Assembly (NCBI GenBank): GCA_021325515.1
Contig: JAJPHC010000053.1
Span: 1 to 41,141, forward strand
Reading direction: 5' to 3'
Length of the DNA stretch: 41,141 bases
Origin: Acidobacteriota bacterium
GTDB taxonomy: Bacteria > Acidobacteriota > Thermoanaerobaculia > Gp7-AA8
Part shown: piece after piece, positions 7,338-14,710 of the stretch
Layout: every line of letters begins with the position of its first letter
Position numbering within the stretch: position 1 is the first letter of the stretch
Made by a program: the position numbers and the translations under genes
The notes under the pieces: generated by a model
What the model saw: only the letters and a program-made list of their open reading frames with translations
Told to the model about the DNA's origin: nothing
The model's database searches: none

Positions 7338-8351
7338 GTGACAGCCCCTTCACACGCCGTCAATGAGCAGCTATCGCGAGCCGAGCGTCTGCTCGAGCCG
7401 ATCGCGCCCAAGCTCCAGATGGTCGAAGAGGAGCTGCGCCGCAATTTCCAGTCGAAGGTCAAGACCATCCACGACGTCGGCGAGCACATCCTCGGCGGCG
7501 GCGGCAAGCGCCTGCGCCCTGCCCTGCTGCTGCTCGTGTCGAAGCTGCTCGAGTACGAGGACTATCGCGATGTGGTGTATGCCGCGGTCGTGGAGTTCAT
7601 CCACAACGCGACGCTCGTGCACGACGACATCATCGACGAGGCGGAGATCCGCCGCGGCCGTACGTCGATCAACTACCGGTGGGGCAACAACCTCACGGTG
7701 CTCGTGGGCGATTACCTCTACACGCATTCGATGAGCCTCGCGCTGGCCGAGGGGAATCTCGACATCCTGCGGCTGCTGTCGGACACGACGATCCGGATGA
7801 TCGAGGGCGAGATCATCGGACTGGAGCAGAACGGCCATGCCGATCTGACGATCGACGACTACTTCGACGTCGTGACCCGCAAGACCGGGCTGCTCTTCGG
7901 CGCGTGCTGCCGCATTCCTGCCTATCTCGCCGACAACGTGCCGGAGAGCACCGCGCAGGCGCTCTACGACTACGGCCTCAACCTCGGCATCTGTTTCCAG
8001 CTCATCGACGACCTCCTCGACTTCACCTCGAGCACCGAAGTCCTCGGCAAGCCGGCGCTGTCGGATCTGAAGGAAGGGAAGGTCACGCTGCCGTTGATCC
8101 TCGCCATGCCGCGCGCGACCGCACGCGAGCGCGAGATGATCGCGCTCGTGGCAGAGAACAAGTCGTTCGACGGGATCGACCCCGCGGAGATCGGGAGCAT
8201 CGTGCGCAAGTACGGCGCACTCGACGAAGCGCGCGCCATCGCCCGCGATTACGCCGCGCGTTCACGCAAAGCGCTGGAGTCGTTCCCCCCTTCCGACGCG
8301 AAGGAGACGCTGGAGATGGCACTCGACTTCGTGATGGAGAGGGATAAGTAG
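7338..8351 (+). CDS. ispB: Polyprenyl diphosphate synthase (trans-, long chain)
   Basis: A type I isoprenyl diphosphate synthase that extends FPP or GPP with IPP to a long all-trans chain, most likely for the quinone side chain. The first aspartate-rich motif is LVHDDIIDEAEIRRG (DDxxD) at about residues 83-97 and the second is QLIDDLLDF at about 214-222; GGGGKRLRPAL and the KTG and EGK segments are also typical. From the GTG at 7338 it is 337 residues, near IspB and HepT size. A TTG at 7302, overlapping the yajQ stop, would add 12 residues. The small residues before the first motif suggest a long product, but chain length cannot be read reliably. It ends just before an inverted-repeat element. 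Confidence 0.88.
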   Translation: MTAPSHAVNEQLSRAERLLEPIAPKLQMVEEELRRNFQSKVKTIHDVGEHILGGGGKRLRPALLLLVSKLLEYEDYRDVVYAAVVEFIHNATLVHDDIIDEAEIRRGRTSINYRWGNNLTVLVGDYLYTHSMSLALAEGNLDILRLLSDTTIRMIEGEIIGLEQNGHADLTIDDYFDVVTRKTGLLFGACCRIPAYLADNVPESTAQALYDYGLNLGICFQLIDDLLDFTSSTEVLGKPALSDLKEGKVTLPLILAMPRATAREREMIALVAENKSFDGIDPAEIGSIVRKYGALDEARAIARDYAARSRKALESFPPSDAKETLEMALDFVMERDK

Positions 8352-8354
8352 TAC

Positions 8355-8461
8355 TTCATCCCGAGCGCATTCAAACCAAAGAGGCAGAACGACCGAGTGA
8401 TGCTCCTGGCTTTCTTCGCTGCCGGTGTAGCCGCTGATCCCTCGCTGGCGCTCGGGATGAA
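8355..8461. repeat. 107-bp element with 14-bp perfect inverted ends
   Basis: TTCATCCCGAGCGC at 8355-8368 is repeated in inverted orientation at 8448-8461. The element lies between the converging prenyl synthase and TPR genes. Its ends resemble the TCATCCTGAGCGAAGCG ends of the elements at 31673-31790 and 33052-33167, so it may be a diverged relative. A bidirectional transcription stop is possible, but there is no T-run. Confidence 0.7.
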
Positions 8462-8466
8462 CGTAC

Positions 8467-8853
8467 CTACGACAGCATCTCCATGATCTCCGCCATCGCG
8501 GCGCGCGCGCGAAGATGCACCGGCTCTTCCTGACGATCGCTCGTCAGCCGGATCACCTTGTTGTACTGCTCGATGGCGCGGGAGTAGTCCTTGAGACAGC
8601 GGTGATAGATCTCGGCTTTGCAGAGCTTGGCTTCGACGTTCCTCGGCTCCAGCTCGAGGATCTTGTTGAGGAAGATCATGGCGGTGTCGAACTTCTGCTC
8701 TTCCATCGCCATCTTGTAGCGAAGGCGATAGAGCGCCACGAGCTCGTTCTGCTTGGGATCGATCCAGGCTCCGGGCAGATAGGTGCGGATCGTCGAGAGG
8801 AGTCTGGTTTTGAGCGCGGGATTCGAGCGCTTCACCGGAATCTGCTGCCGCAT
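8467..8853 (-). CDS. Small TPR-repeat protein
   Basis: A 128-residue cytosolic protein with two tetratricopeptide-like units: ALYRLRYKMAMEEQKFDTAMIFLNKILELEP and AKLCKAEIYHRCLKDYSRAIEQYNKVI, with the usual small residue and Ala-x-x-x-Tyr/Phe spacing. TPR units mediate protein-protein contacts; no partner is evident. GGGAGGG sits five bases before the ATG and a TAAACT -10 box lies about 40 bases upstream, so this gene appears to have an ordinary leader. It is divergent from coaD across a 105-bp shared promoter region. The TAG stop lies a few bases from the inverted repeat at 8355-8461. Function unknown. Confidence 0.8.
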   Translation of the reverse strand: MRQQIPVKRSNPALKTRLLSTIRTYLPGAWIDPKQNELVALYRLRYKMAMEEQKFDTAMIFLNKILELEPRNVEAKLCKAEIYHRCLKDYSRAIEQYNKVIRLTSDRQEEPVHLRARAAMAEIMEMLS

Positions 8854-8892
8854 TCACACCCTCCCATCCGTCATGTCACTCGAACTGCGTAA

Positions 8893-9450
<558 letters not shown>

Positions 9451-9460
9451 AAGCGGGCGG

Positions 9461-10579
9461 TCACGGCATCCCGCAAGGCGCCGCACTCGAGCAGTTCTTC
9501 GATAATTGCGGGGTGAAATCGCGATTCCCGCTGAAGCAGGCGTCCACCGTTTTCGTTCCGAACGTTGACTCCACTTCGGCCGGCACGTCCGCTCGCTTCA
9601 CTTCGCGGAAGTCCACGGTCAGCGTTCCATCCGCGGCGATCGTGACGAGGTAATAGCCATAGACGTCGGTCTGCGCGCGGCTCACAGGCATTCCCGCCGT
9701 CGTATCCGGCAATCGATAGCGTTTCGCGCCGGCGGTGCCGATGATCCATCCCGGAATCACGCCGCCGTTCGCGCGCCAGTACTCGGTGTCATAGGAGTTC
9801 TCGAGCTTGAAGTGTGAATGGCTCGCGAAGGAATAGACCTTCTTCCCTGCCTTCATCAGATCCAGCAGTTGCCTGTAGACGGTCACGCCGCTCCGCTCGC
9901 CGTTCGCGGTCTGGTTCATGCTGTGATTGCAACTGAGGCTGTGCGGCAGGGCGCCATGTCCCCCCAGCACGACCGCCTTGATCTCCGGATGCGCCTTGTC
10001 GTATTCGAATCGCTCCTTCAGCCAGCGAAGTTGATCGCTGTCATATGCGTAGTCGGCGTTGTCGGTGTTGATGAAGTCGACGCCATTCTCGATCCAGTGG
10101 TAGTAGGCCCGCAGTTGATGATCACTCGGATCGTCGGCGAGCCGCTGCGCAACGATGTTGGGCTTCGTCAGCCAGTCGCCGAACTGCACGATCCATTCGT
10201 TCCTCGTCTTCGGCTCATACAGCTCGTGATTGCCGATGCCGAGGTACACGGGCAGAGGGCCGAAGGGCATCAGTTGATTGCTGATGAAGTCGGGCCAGGC
10301 CCTCCGGTTGTAGTCGCGGATGCTCAACGTCGTCTGCTGATCGGGCGGAAGCGCCGCGTTCTTCGTGGCGATCGCACCGAGCATGTCCTGATCGATGTCG
10401 AGCAGCCAGCGAAAATCGCCGAGGTGCCAGTAGAACGCGGCGTTCGTCGACCGGACCGATTTCGCGATCGCCGGCATGACGATGTCTCCGCAATTGCGCG
10501 AGTCGCCGGCCACGGCGAACTGGATCTGCGCCGAGGCCTGGATCGCGAAGAGAAGAAGGATGAGTAGCGATTTACGCAT
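9461..10579 (-). CDS. Secreted metallophosphoesterase
   Basis: A 372-residue calcineurin-like phosphoesterase with a signal peptide (MRKSLLILLLFAIQASA). The metal-binding blocks appear in order: AVAGDSR near residue 24 (D-x-H variant with Asp-Ser), WHLGDFRW, GIGNHELYE (GNHE), VVLGGHGALPHS and FASHSHFKLENSY (GHxH-like). The first block lacks the usual DxH histidine, as in several secreted purple-acid-phosphatase-like proteins. A phosphomonoesterase or phosphodiesterase role in the periplasm is likely; the substrate is unknown. A TACCAT -10-like box ends nine bases before the ATG. The gene follows the OppC-type permease by 56 bp containing a hairpin repeat, so it may or may not share that transcript. 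Confidence 0.83.
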   Translation of the reverse strand: MRKSLLILLLFAIQASAQIQFAVAGDSRNCGDIVMPAIAKSVRSTNAAFYWHLGDFRWLLDIDQDMLGAIATKNAALPPDQQTTLSIRDYNRRAWPDFISNQLMPFGPLPVYLGIGNHELYEPKTRNEWIVQFGDWLTKPNIVAQRLADDPSDHQLRAYYHWIENGVDFINTDNADYAYDSDQLRWLKERFEYDKAHPEIKAVVLGGHGALPHSLSCNHSMNQTANGERSGVTVYRQLLDLMKAGKKVYSFASHSHFKLENSYDTEYWRANGGVIPGWIIGTAGAKRYRLPDTTAGMPVSRAQTDVYGYYLVTIAADGTLTVDFREVKRADVPAEVESTFGTKTVDACFSGNRDFTPQLSKNCSSAAPCGMP

Positions 10580-10588
10580 CGAGTGCAG

Positions 10589-10594
10589 ATGGTA
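10589..10594 (-). promoter_or_regulatory. -10-like TACCAT, 9 nt before the phosphoesterase ATG
   Basis: On the minus strand TACCAT is followed by nine bases and the ATG at 10579. It overlaps the left end of the hairpin repeat at 10592-10640. Weak by itself; listed because of the recurring spacing. Confidence 0.3.
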
Positions 10595-10640
10595 CAGGAG
10601 AGCGGCCGGCGGCTGCGGCCGGAACGCCGGCTCTCCTACC
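10592..10640. repeat. GC-rich imperfect inverted repeat carrying the OppC-like stop codon
   Basis: GTAGGAGAGCCGGC (read on the minus strand from 10639) pairs imperfectly with GTACAGGAGAGCGGCCGGC read from 10592, with a second internal stem GGCCGC/GCGGCC. The TAG stop of the permease (10636-10638) is part of GTAGGAGAGC. The leading GTA(A/G)GA plus AGC resembles the repeats at 25066-25090 and 40565-40591. Confidence 0.65.
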
Positions 10641-11613
10641 CTCGCGGATCGAGCGCTTCGCGCAAGCGGTCGCCGACCACGTTGAACGCGGCCACCGTGG
10701 TGAAGATCGCGACGCCGGGAAACAGCACGAGCCACCAGGCGTAGTCGATGTACTGCTCAGCCAGACTGAGAATGCCTCCCCATGAGGGAGCAGGCAGCGG
10801 AACGCCGATGCCGAGGAAGGAGAGCGACGACTCGGTGAGGATCGCCGCCGCCATCGAGAAGTTCGCCGACACGAGAGCCGGTGCGAGTGCGTTCGGCAGC
10901 AGATGTCTGAAGATGATCCGCACGTCGCGCGCGCCGATTGCCCGCGCGGCATGCGCGAACTCCAACTCGCGGATGCGGAGGATCTCTCCTCGCACATAGC
11001 GCGCCGTGTCGGTCCACGTCGTGATGCCGAGCGCGATGACGATCGTGTACATCGACGGCCGGAACAATCCGACGATCGCCACGACGAGAAAGAGAAAGGG
11101 GAAGCAGAGGACGATCTCGATGACGCGCGACACGATCCAGTCGAGCGCTCCGCCGTAGAACCCGGCGATGGCGCCGAGGACGGCACCGACGAGCAGCGCG
11201 ATCGCCGCAGCGAGAAAACCAACCGTGAGCGAGACACGGGCGCCGTGAATCAGCCGCGTGAGCACATCGCGGCCGACGTCGTCGGTTCCGAAGCGGTGTT
11301 GCGAAGAGGGCGGCTGCAGCCTGCGCATCAGATCGAGCTCGTTCGGCGAATGCGCCACGAGCGCGCGCAGGACCACCTTCCCCTCCCACTGCTCCTCGGC
11401 ACCCTGCGCCTCACCGGCGAGATCGTGCACCGCCGGAAACCGAAGTCCCTGCGGCGTGCGCAGGATCAGCGGCTTCGAGTTCGCGATGATCGGCGCGAAG
11501 ATCGCGCAGAGCGCGACCATGCAGCCGTAGATCAGCGCAACGATGGCGATCGTGCTGCGGCGGAAACGCCGCCACACCTCGCGCCATGGCGCGCCGGCCT
11601 CGTGCGGCTTCAT
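10636..11613 (-). CDS. Oligopeptide/dipeptide ABC transporter permease, OppC/DppC type
   Basis: A 325-residue inner-membrane permease of the BPD-transp-1 family, the second membrane subunit of a peptide importer. It begins MKPHEAGAPWREVWRRFRRS, followed by a first helix (TIAIVALIYGCMVALCAIFAPII), a periplasmic stretch with HRFGTDDVGRDVLTRLIHGARVSL (an OppC hallmark) and five further helices. The coupling (EAA) loop reads EFAHAARAIGARDVRIIFRHLLPN. The ATG at 11613 overlaps the upstream permease stop by four bases (ATGA); a longer open frame to 11883 is a shadow of that gene. The usual partners, binding protein and OppB type, lie directly upstream; the ATPases are at 25-27 kb. Confidence 0.9.
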   Translation of the reverse strand: MKPHEAGAPWREVWRRFRRSTIAIVALIYGCMVALCAIFAPIIANSKPLILRTPQGLRFPAVHDLAGEAQGAEEQWEGKVVLRALVAHSPNELDLMRRLQPPSSQHRFGTDDVGRDVLTRLIHGARVSLTVGFLAAAIALLVGAVLGAIAGFYGGALDWIVSRVIEIVLCFPFLFLVVAIVGLFRPSMYTIVIALGITTWTDTARYVRGEILRIRELEFAHAARAIGARDVRIIFRHLLPNALAPALVSANFSMAAAILTESSLSFLGIGVPLPAPSWGGILSLAEQYIDYAWWLVLFPGVAIFTTVAAFNVVGDRLREALDPRG

Positions 11614-12596
11614 CGCGGCCCCTCGACGCGCACGCGCGGATCCGCCACCGCATACAGCACGTCGGCGAGCACGCTCGCCAGCAGCGTGAACACCGCCGTC
11701 ACGACGGTCAGCGCGAGCACCGTCGGATAGTCGCGGCTGATCAGCGATAGAAAATACAGACGGCCGATCCCGTCCCACTGAAAGATCGACTCGACGATCA
11801 CGCTGCCTGACAGCAGATACGGAATCGTGAGTCCGAGGAGCGTGATCAGCGGAAGGAGCGCGTTGCGGAAGGCGTGATGCCACAGCACGGCCGGCTGGCT
11901 GACGCCCTTCGCGCGCGCGGTCGTGATGAAATCCTGATGGATCACTTCATCGAGCGCCGACTTCGTGAATCGCGCATAGAACGCCAGTTGTGCGTAGGTC
12001 AGCGTCAGCACCGGCAGAATCATGTGCTGCCCGCGATCGATCATCCTGCCGATCGCCGAACGAAACTCGTAGTCATCGGAGGTCATGCCGAAGAGCGGCA
12101 GCCAGTTGTGATGAACCGCGAACAGTTCCATCAGCAGGAGCGCAACCCAGAATGAAGGGAGCGAGTAGAGCAGAAAGAAGACGACCGAGGATCCGCGCTC
12201 GAGCAGATGCCCGGAGCGTGACGCGCTCCAGAGCCCGATCGGGATGCCGGTGATCGCGGCGAGCAGAAAGGCGAGCCCGTTCAGCACGACGCTGTTGGGC
12301 AGCTTCTCGAGAATGCGCGACATCGCCGGCTGGTGATCGATGACGGACGGCCCGAAGTCGAGCGTCATCACGCCGCGAAGCCACCAGCCGTACTGCTTCC
12401 ACAGCGGCTCATCGAGGTGATACTCGTGGCGCACGGCCGCCAGGACGGCGGGAGGAATCGTGTGCGGTCCCGCCTTCCCGATGTAGAAGGTCACCGGATC
12501 GCCCGGCACGCTGTGAATCAACGCGAACGTGACGACGGTGATGCCGAAAAACGTGAGGACTGCGTACGCGAAGCGCCTCGCGAGGTACGCCGTCAT
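11610..12596 (-). CDS. Oligopeptide/dipeptide ABC transporter permease, OppB/DppB type
   Basis: A 328-residue inner-membrane permease with the typical OppB N-terminus MTAYLARRFAYAVLTFFGITVVTFALIHSVPGDPV (first helix, then PGDP). Other marks are YHLDEPLWKQYGWWLRG, LPNSVVLNGLAFLLA, the TIPYLLSGSVIVESIFQWDGIGRL block and the EAA loop DFITTARAKGVSQPAVLWHHAFRNALLP. Six membrane helices are visible. It begins seven bases after the binding-protein stop and overlaps the OppC-type gene by four bases, so the three form one transcript. Substrate class (peptide, nickel or sugar oligomer) cannot be settled from the permease alone. Confidence 0.92.
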   Translation of the reverse strand: MTAYLARRFAYAVLTFFGITVVTFALIHSVPGDPVTFYIGKAGPHTIPPAVLAAVRHEYHLDEPLWKQYGWWLRGVMTLDFGPSVIDHQPAMSRILEKLPNSVVLNGLAFLLAAITGIPIGLWSASRSGHLLERGSSVVFFLLYSLPSFWVALLLMELFAVHHNWLPLFGMTSDDYEFRSAIGRMIDRGQHMILPVLTLTYAQLAFYARFTKSALDEVIHQDFITTARAKGVSQPAVLWHHAFRNALLPLITLLGLTIPYLLSGSVIVESIFQWDGIGRLYFLSLISRDYPTVLALTVVTAVFTLLASVLADVLYAVADPRVRVEGPR

Positions 12597-12603
12597 CCGC
12601 CCC

Positions 12604-14268
12604 TCACTTCGGCTTCGCCGCCGCAGCCGGCGTGTCGTGCGTCCGCTCGTTCACGGGAATCCACCAGTCGAACTCACCCGGATACCAGAGGAACAGGCCG
12701 TACAGCTTCGACTCCTTCGCGCCATGCACGCGGCGGTTGATCGCCCACTTCACCGATGGCTGCATCGTCCACGTGTACGGCTGATCAGCAGCTACGACCT
12801 CGTGCAGCTTGTGGTAGATGTCGACGCGCTTCGACTGGTTGAACTCTTTCCGCGCCGCGTCGATCAGCGCATCGGCTTCCGGATTCTTGTAGAAGACGAC
12901 GTTCTGTCCGTGCGGCGGCCACTGCGATGAATGCAGCAGAGGATACGGATCGGGGTCGGGATCGAGATCCCACGCGAGATAGGCCGAATCGAAATTGCCG
13001 GCGAGGATCCGCTGCAGCATCGCGGTGCCGTCCATCTGCGAGATCGTCAGCACGACGCCGATCTTCTTCAGCTCCGATTCGAGGAGCTGTGCGAAAGGCA
13101 GCGACGCGGAATTGCCCGACGTGACGAGGAGCTCGATCTTGAGCGGCTTGTGATCCTTGTCGAGCACCCCGTCATGATCCGTATCGAGCCAGCCGATTGC
13201 ATTGAGCTCGCGCTTCGCAGTGAGTGGATCGAATTCGATGACCGGCACGTTCGGGTTGTACGCCCATTGATCGGGCGTGAAGGGCCCGTTCATCGCCCGT
13301 GCCGTCCCGTGGTAGAAGTTGTTGATCATCGACTTCATGTCGACGCATTTCGCGAGGGCGAGCCGCACGCGCTTGTCGGAGAGGATCGGGCCGCGGTTGT
13401 TCCAGGCGATCGTGTTGTACGCCAGATAGTAGAAGCGGCGGAAGTCGAGCATCTTCTGCAGCTCGGGCCGCGTCGAGCTCATCATCCAGACATCGGCACT
13501 GATCTGCGATTCATCGACATCGCCGCGCTTGACGGCGTTCCATGCCGTGTTGTCGTCCACGATCGTCTTGAAGACGACTGTCTTGAGATACGGCTTCTTC
13601 CCCCAGTAGTCTTCGCGGCGTTCGAGGACGATGTCCTTGTCCTCGCTGCGACGGACGAGCCGGTACGGGCCGCTGCCGACTGCATTGAAGTTGAACGCGG
13701 TCTTGAAGTCGCCCTTCGAGTAGACGTGCTCGGGCAGCACCAGCACGTCGTTGAAATGCGCGAGCTGAGGAGCAAACGCTTCCTTGAACGCGACGACGAG
13801 CGTGTGATCGTCGACGGCTCTCGTCTGCGCGATGTCGATCTTGTCGAACTCGCCGGCGACCTGCGAAGCCTCGACTGCCGGATCGACGATCTTCTTCAGC
13901 GTAAAGAGGACGTCGCTCGCACGAACGGGAGTGCCGTCGGAGAACGTCGCCTTCGGATCGAGGTGGAAGGTGTAGATCAACCCGTCCGAAGAGATCTCCC
14001 AGCGGGTCGCCAGCCCGGGAATGCAGCGCAGCTCGCTGTCGAAGTAGACGACCGGCGTGAAGATGTAGTTCATGACGAGCCGGTCGTAGCGGCTCGTTGC
14101 GACGACGGGATTGAGCGTGGCGACTTCGGTGGAGAGCCGCCGGATCAGCGTGCCGCCTTCCTGCGGCGCATTCTCATCGACGACGGCCGGCGAAACCGGC
14201 GTTCTGGCTTCGCGGCTGCACGAGACCGCGAGAATGAACGTGAAGGCGGCGATCAGAGTGCGGCGCAA
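12604..14268 (-). CDS. Extracellular solute-binding protein, family 5 (peptide-type lipoprotein)
   Basis: A 554-residue periplasmic binding protein (SBP_bac_5), the substrate receptor for the two permeases downstream. The start is a TTG at 14268: it gives a short signal sequence with a lipobox-like LAVSC (Cys17). The preceding TATAAT ends nine bases before the TTG. The frame stays open much further upstream only because of the 78-bp repeats. Family features are GGTLIRRLSTEVATLNPVVATSRYD, the LATRWEISSDGLIYTFHLDPKATFSDGTPVRASDV block (family signature) and KRELNAIGW. Peptide or dipeptide is the usual ligand, but family 5 also binds nickel, heme and oligosaccharides. Confidence 0.9.
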   Translation of the reverse strand: MRRTLIAAFTFILAVSCSREARTPVSPAVVDENAPQEGGTLIRRLSTEVATLNPVVATSRYDRLVMNYIFTPVVYFDSELRCIPGLATRWEISSDGLIYTFHLDPKATFSDGTPVRASDVLFTLKKIVDPAVEASQVAGEFDKIDIAQTRAVDDHTLVVAFKEAFAPQLAHFNDVLVLPEHVYSKGDFKTAFNFNAVGSGPYRLVRRSEDKDIVLERREDYWGKKPYLKTVVFKTIVDDNTAWNAVKRGDVDESQISADVWMMSSTRPELQKMLDFRRFYYLAYNTIAWNNRGPILSDKRVRLALAKCVDMKSMINNFYHGTARAMNGPFTPDQWAYNPNVPVIEFDPLTAKRELNAIGWLDTDHDGVLDKDHKPLKIELLVTSGNSASLPFAQLLESELKKIGVVLTISQMDGTAMLQRILAGNFDSAYLAWDLDPDPDPYPLLHSSQWPPHGQNVVFYKNPEADALIDAARKEFNQSKRVDIYHKLHEVVAADQPYTWTMQPSVKWAINRRVHGAKESKLYGLFLWYPGEFDWWIPVNERTHDTPAAAAKPK

Positions 14269-14277
14269 AACGGAACC

Positions 14278-14283
14278 ATTATA
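14278..14283 (-). promoter_or_regulatory. Perfect -10 TATAAT, 9 nt before the binding-protein TTG
   Basis: On the minus strand TATAAT is followed by nine bases and the TTG start at 14268. Transcription would begin close to the start codon, giving a leaderless or nearly leaderless message for the importer operon. The -35 region falls at the edge of the 78-bp repeat array and is not consensus. Confidence 0.55.
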
Positions 14284-14289
14284 GGGGTA

Positions 14290-14710
14290 CTGCGCGAGTG
14301 CGTGCTTCGCACGCGGCGCATGTGCGTGCCTTCGGCATGCGGCGCGGGGCGCTAGGCGCGAGGCGCTGGGCCGAGTGCGTGCTTCGGCACACGGCGCATG
14401 TGCGTGCCTTCGGCACACGGCGCGGGGCGCTAGGCGCTTGGCGCTGGGCCGAGTGCGTGCTTCGGCACACGGCGCATGTGCGTGCCTTCGGCACGCGGCG
14501 CGGGGCGCTAGGCGCGAGGCGCTGGGCCGAGTGCGTGCTTCGCGCGCGGCGCATGTGCGTGCTTCGGCACACGGCGCGAGGCGCTGGGCCGAGTGCGTGC
14601 TTCGCACGCGGCGCACGTGCGCTGCATATTTCGGCTGATCGACATTCTCGTCTTCAGCCGATGCATCACCGTGCGCCCAGCGCCTCGCGCCTCGCGTGCG
14701 AAGCACGCTA
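14290..14710. repeat. 78-bp tandem repeat array with inverted fragment at its end
   Basis: This occupies the 439-bp gap between the binding-protein gene and the 720-residue secreted protein. GAGTGCGTGCTTCG recurs at 14296, 14373, 14451 and 14529 (77-78 bp apart) and at 14591 after a shortened 62-bp unit. Units contain hairpins such as GTGCCTTCGGCAC and GTGCTTCGCAC, plus GGCGCTAGGCGC. A less repetitive segment (14625-14670) is followed by an inverted unit fragment (14675-14708) whose GTAGCGTGCTTCGCACGC abuts and completes the TAG stop of the next gene. Long frames through the array are artefacts. Confidence 0.88.
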
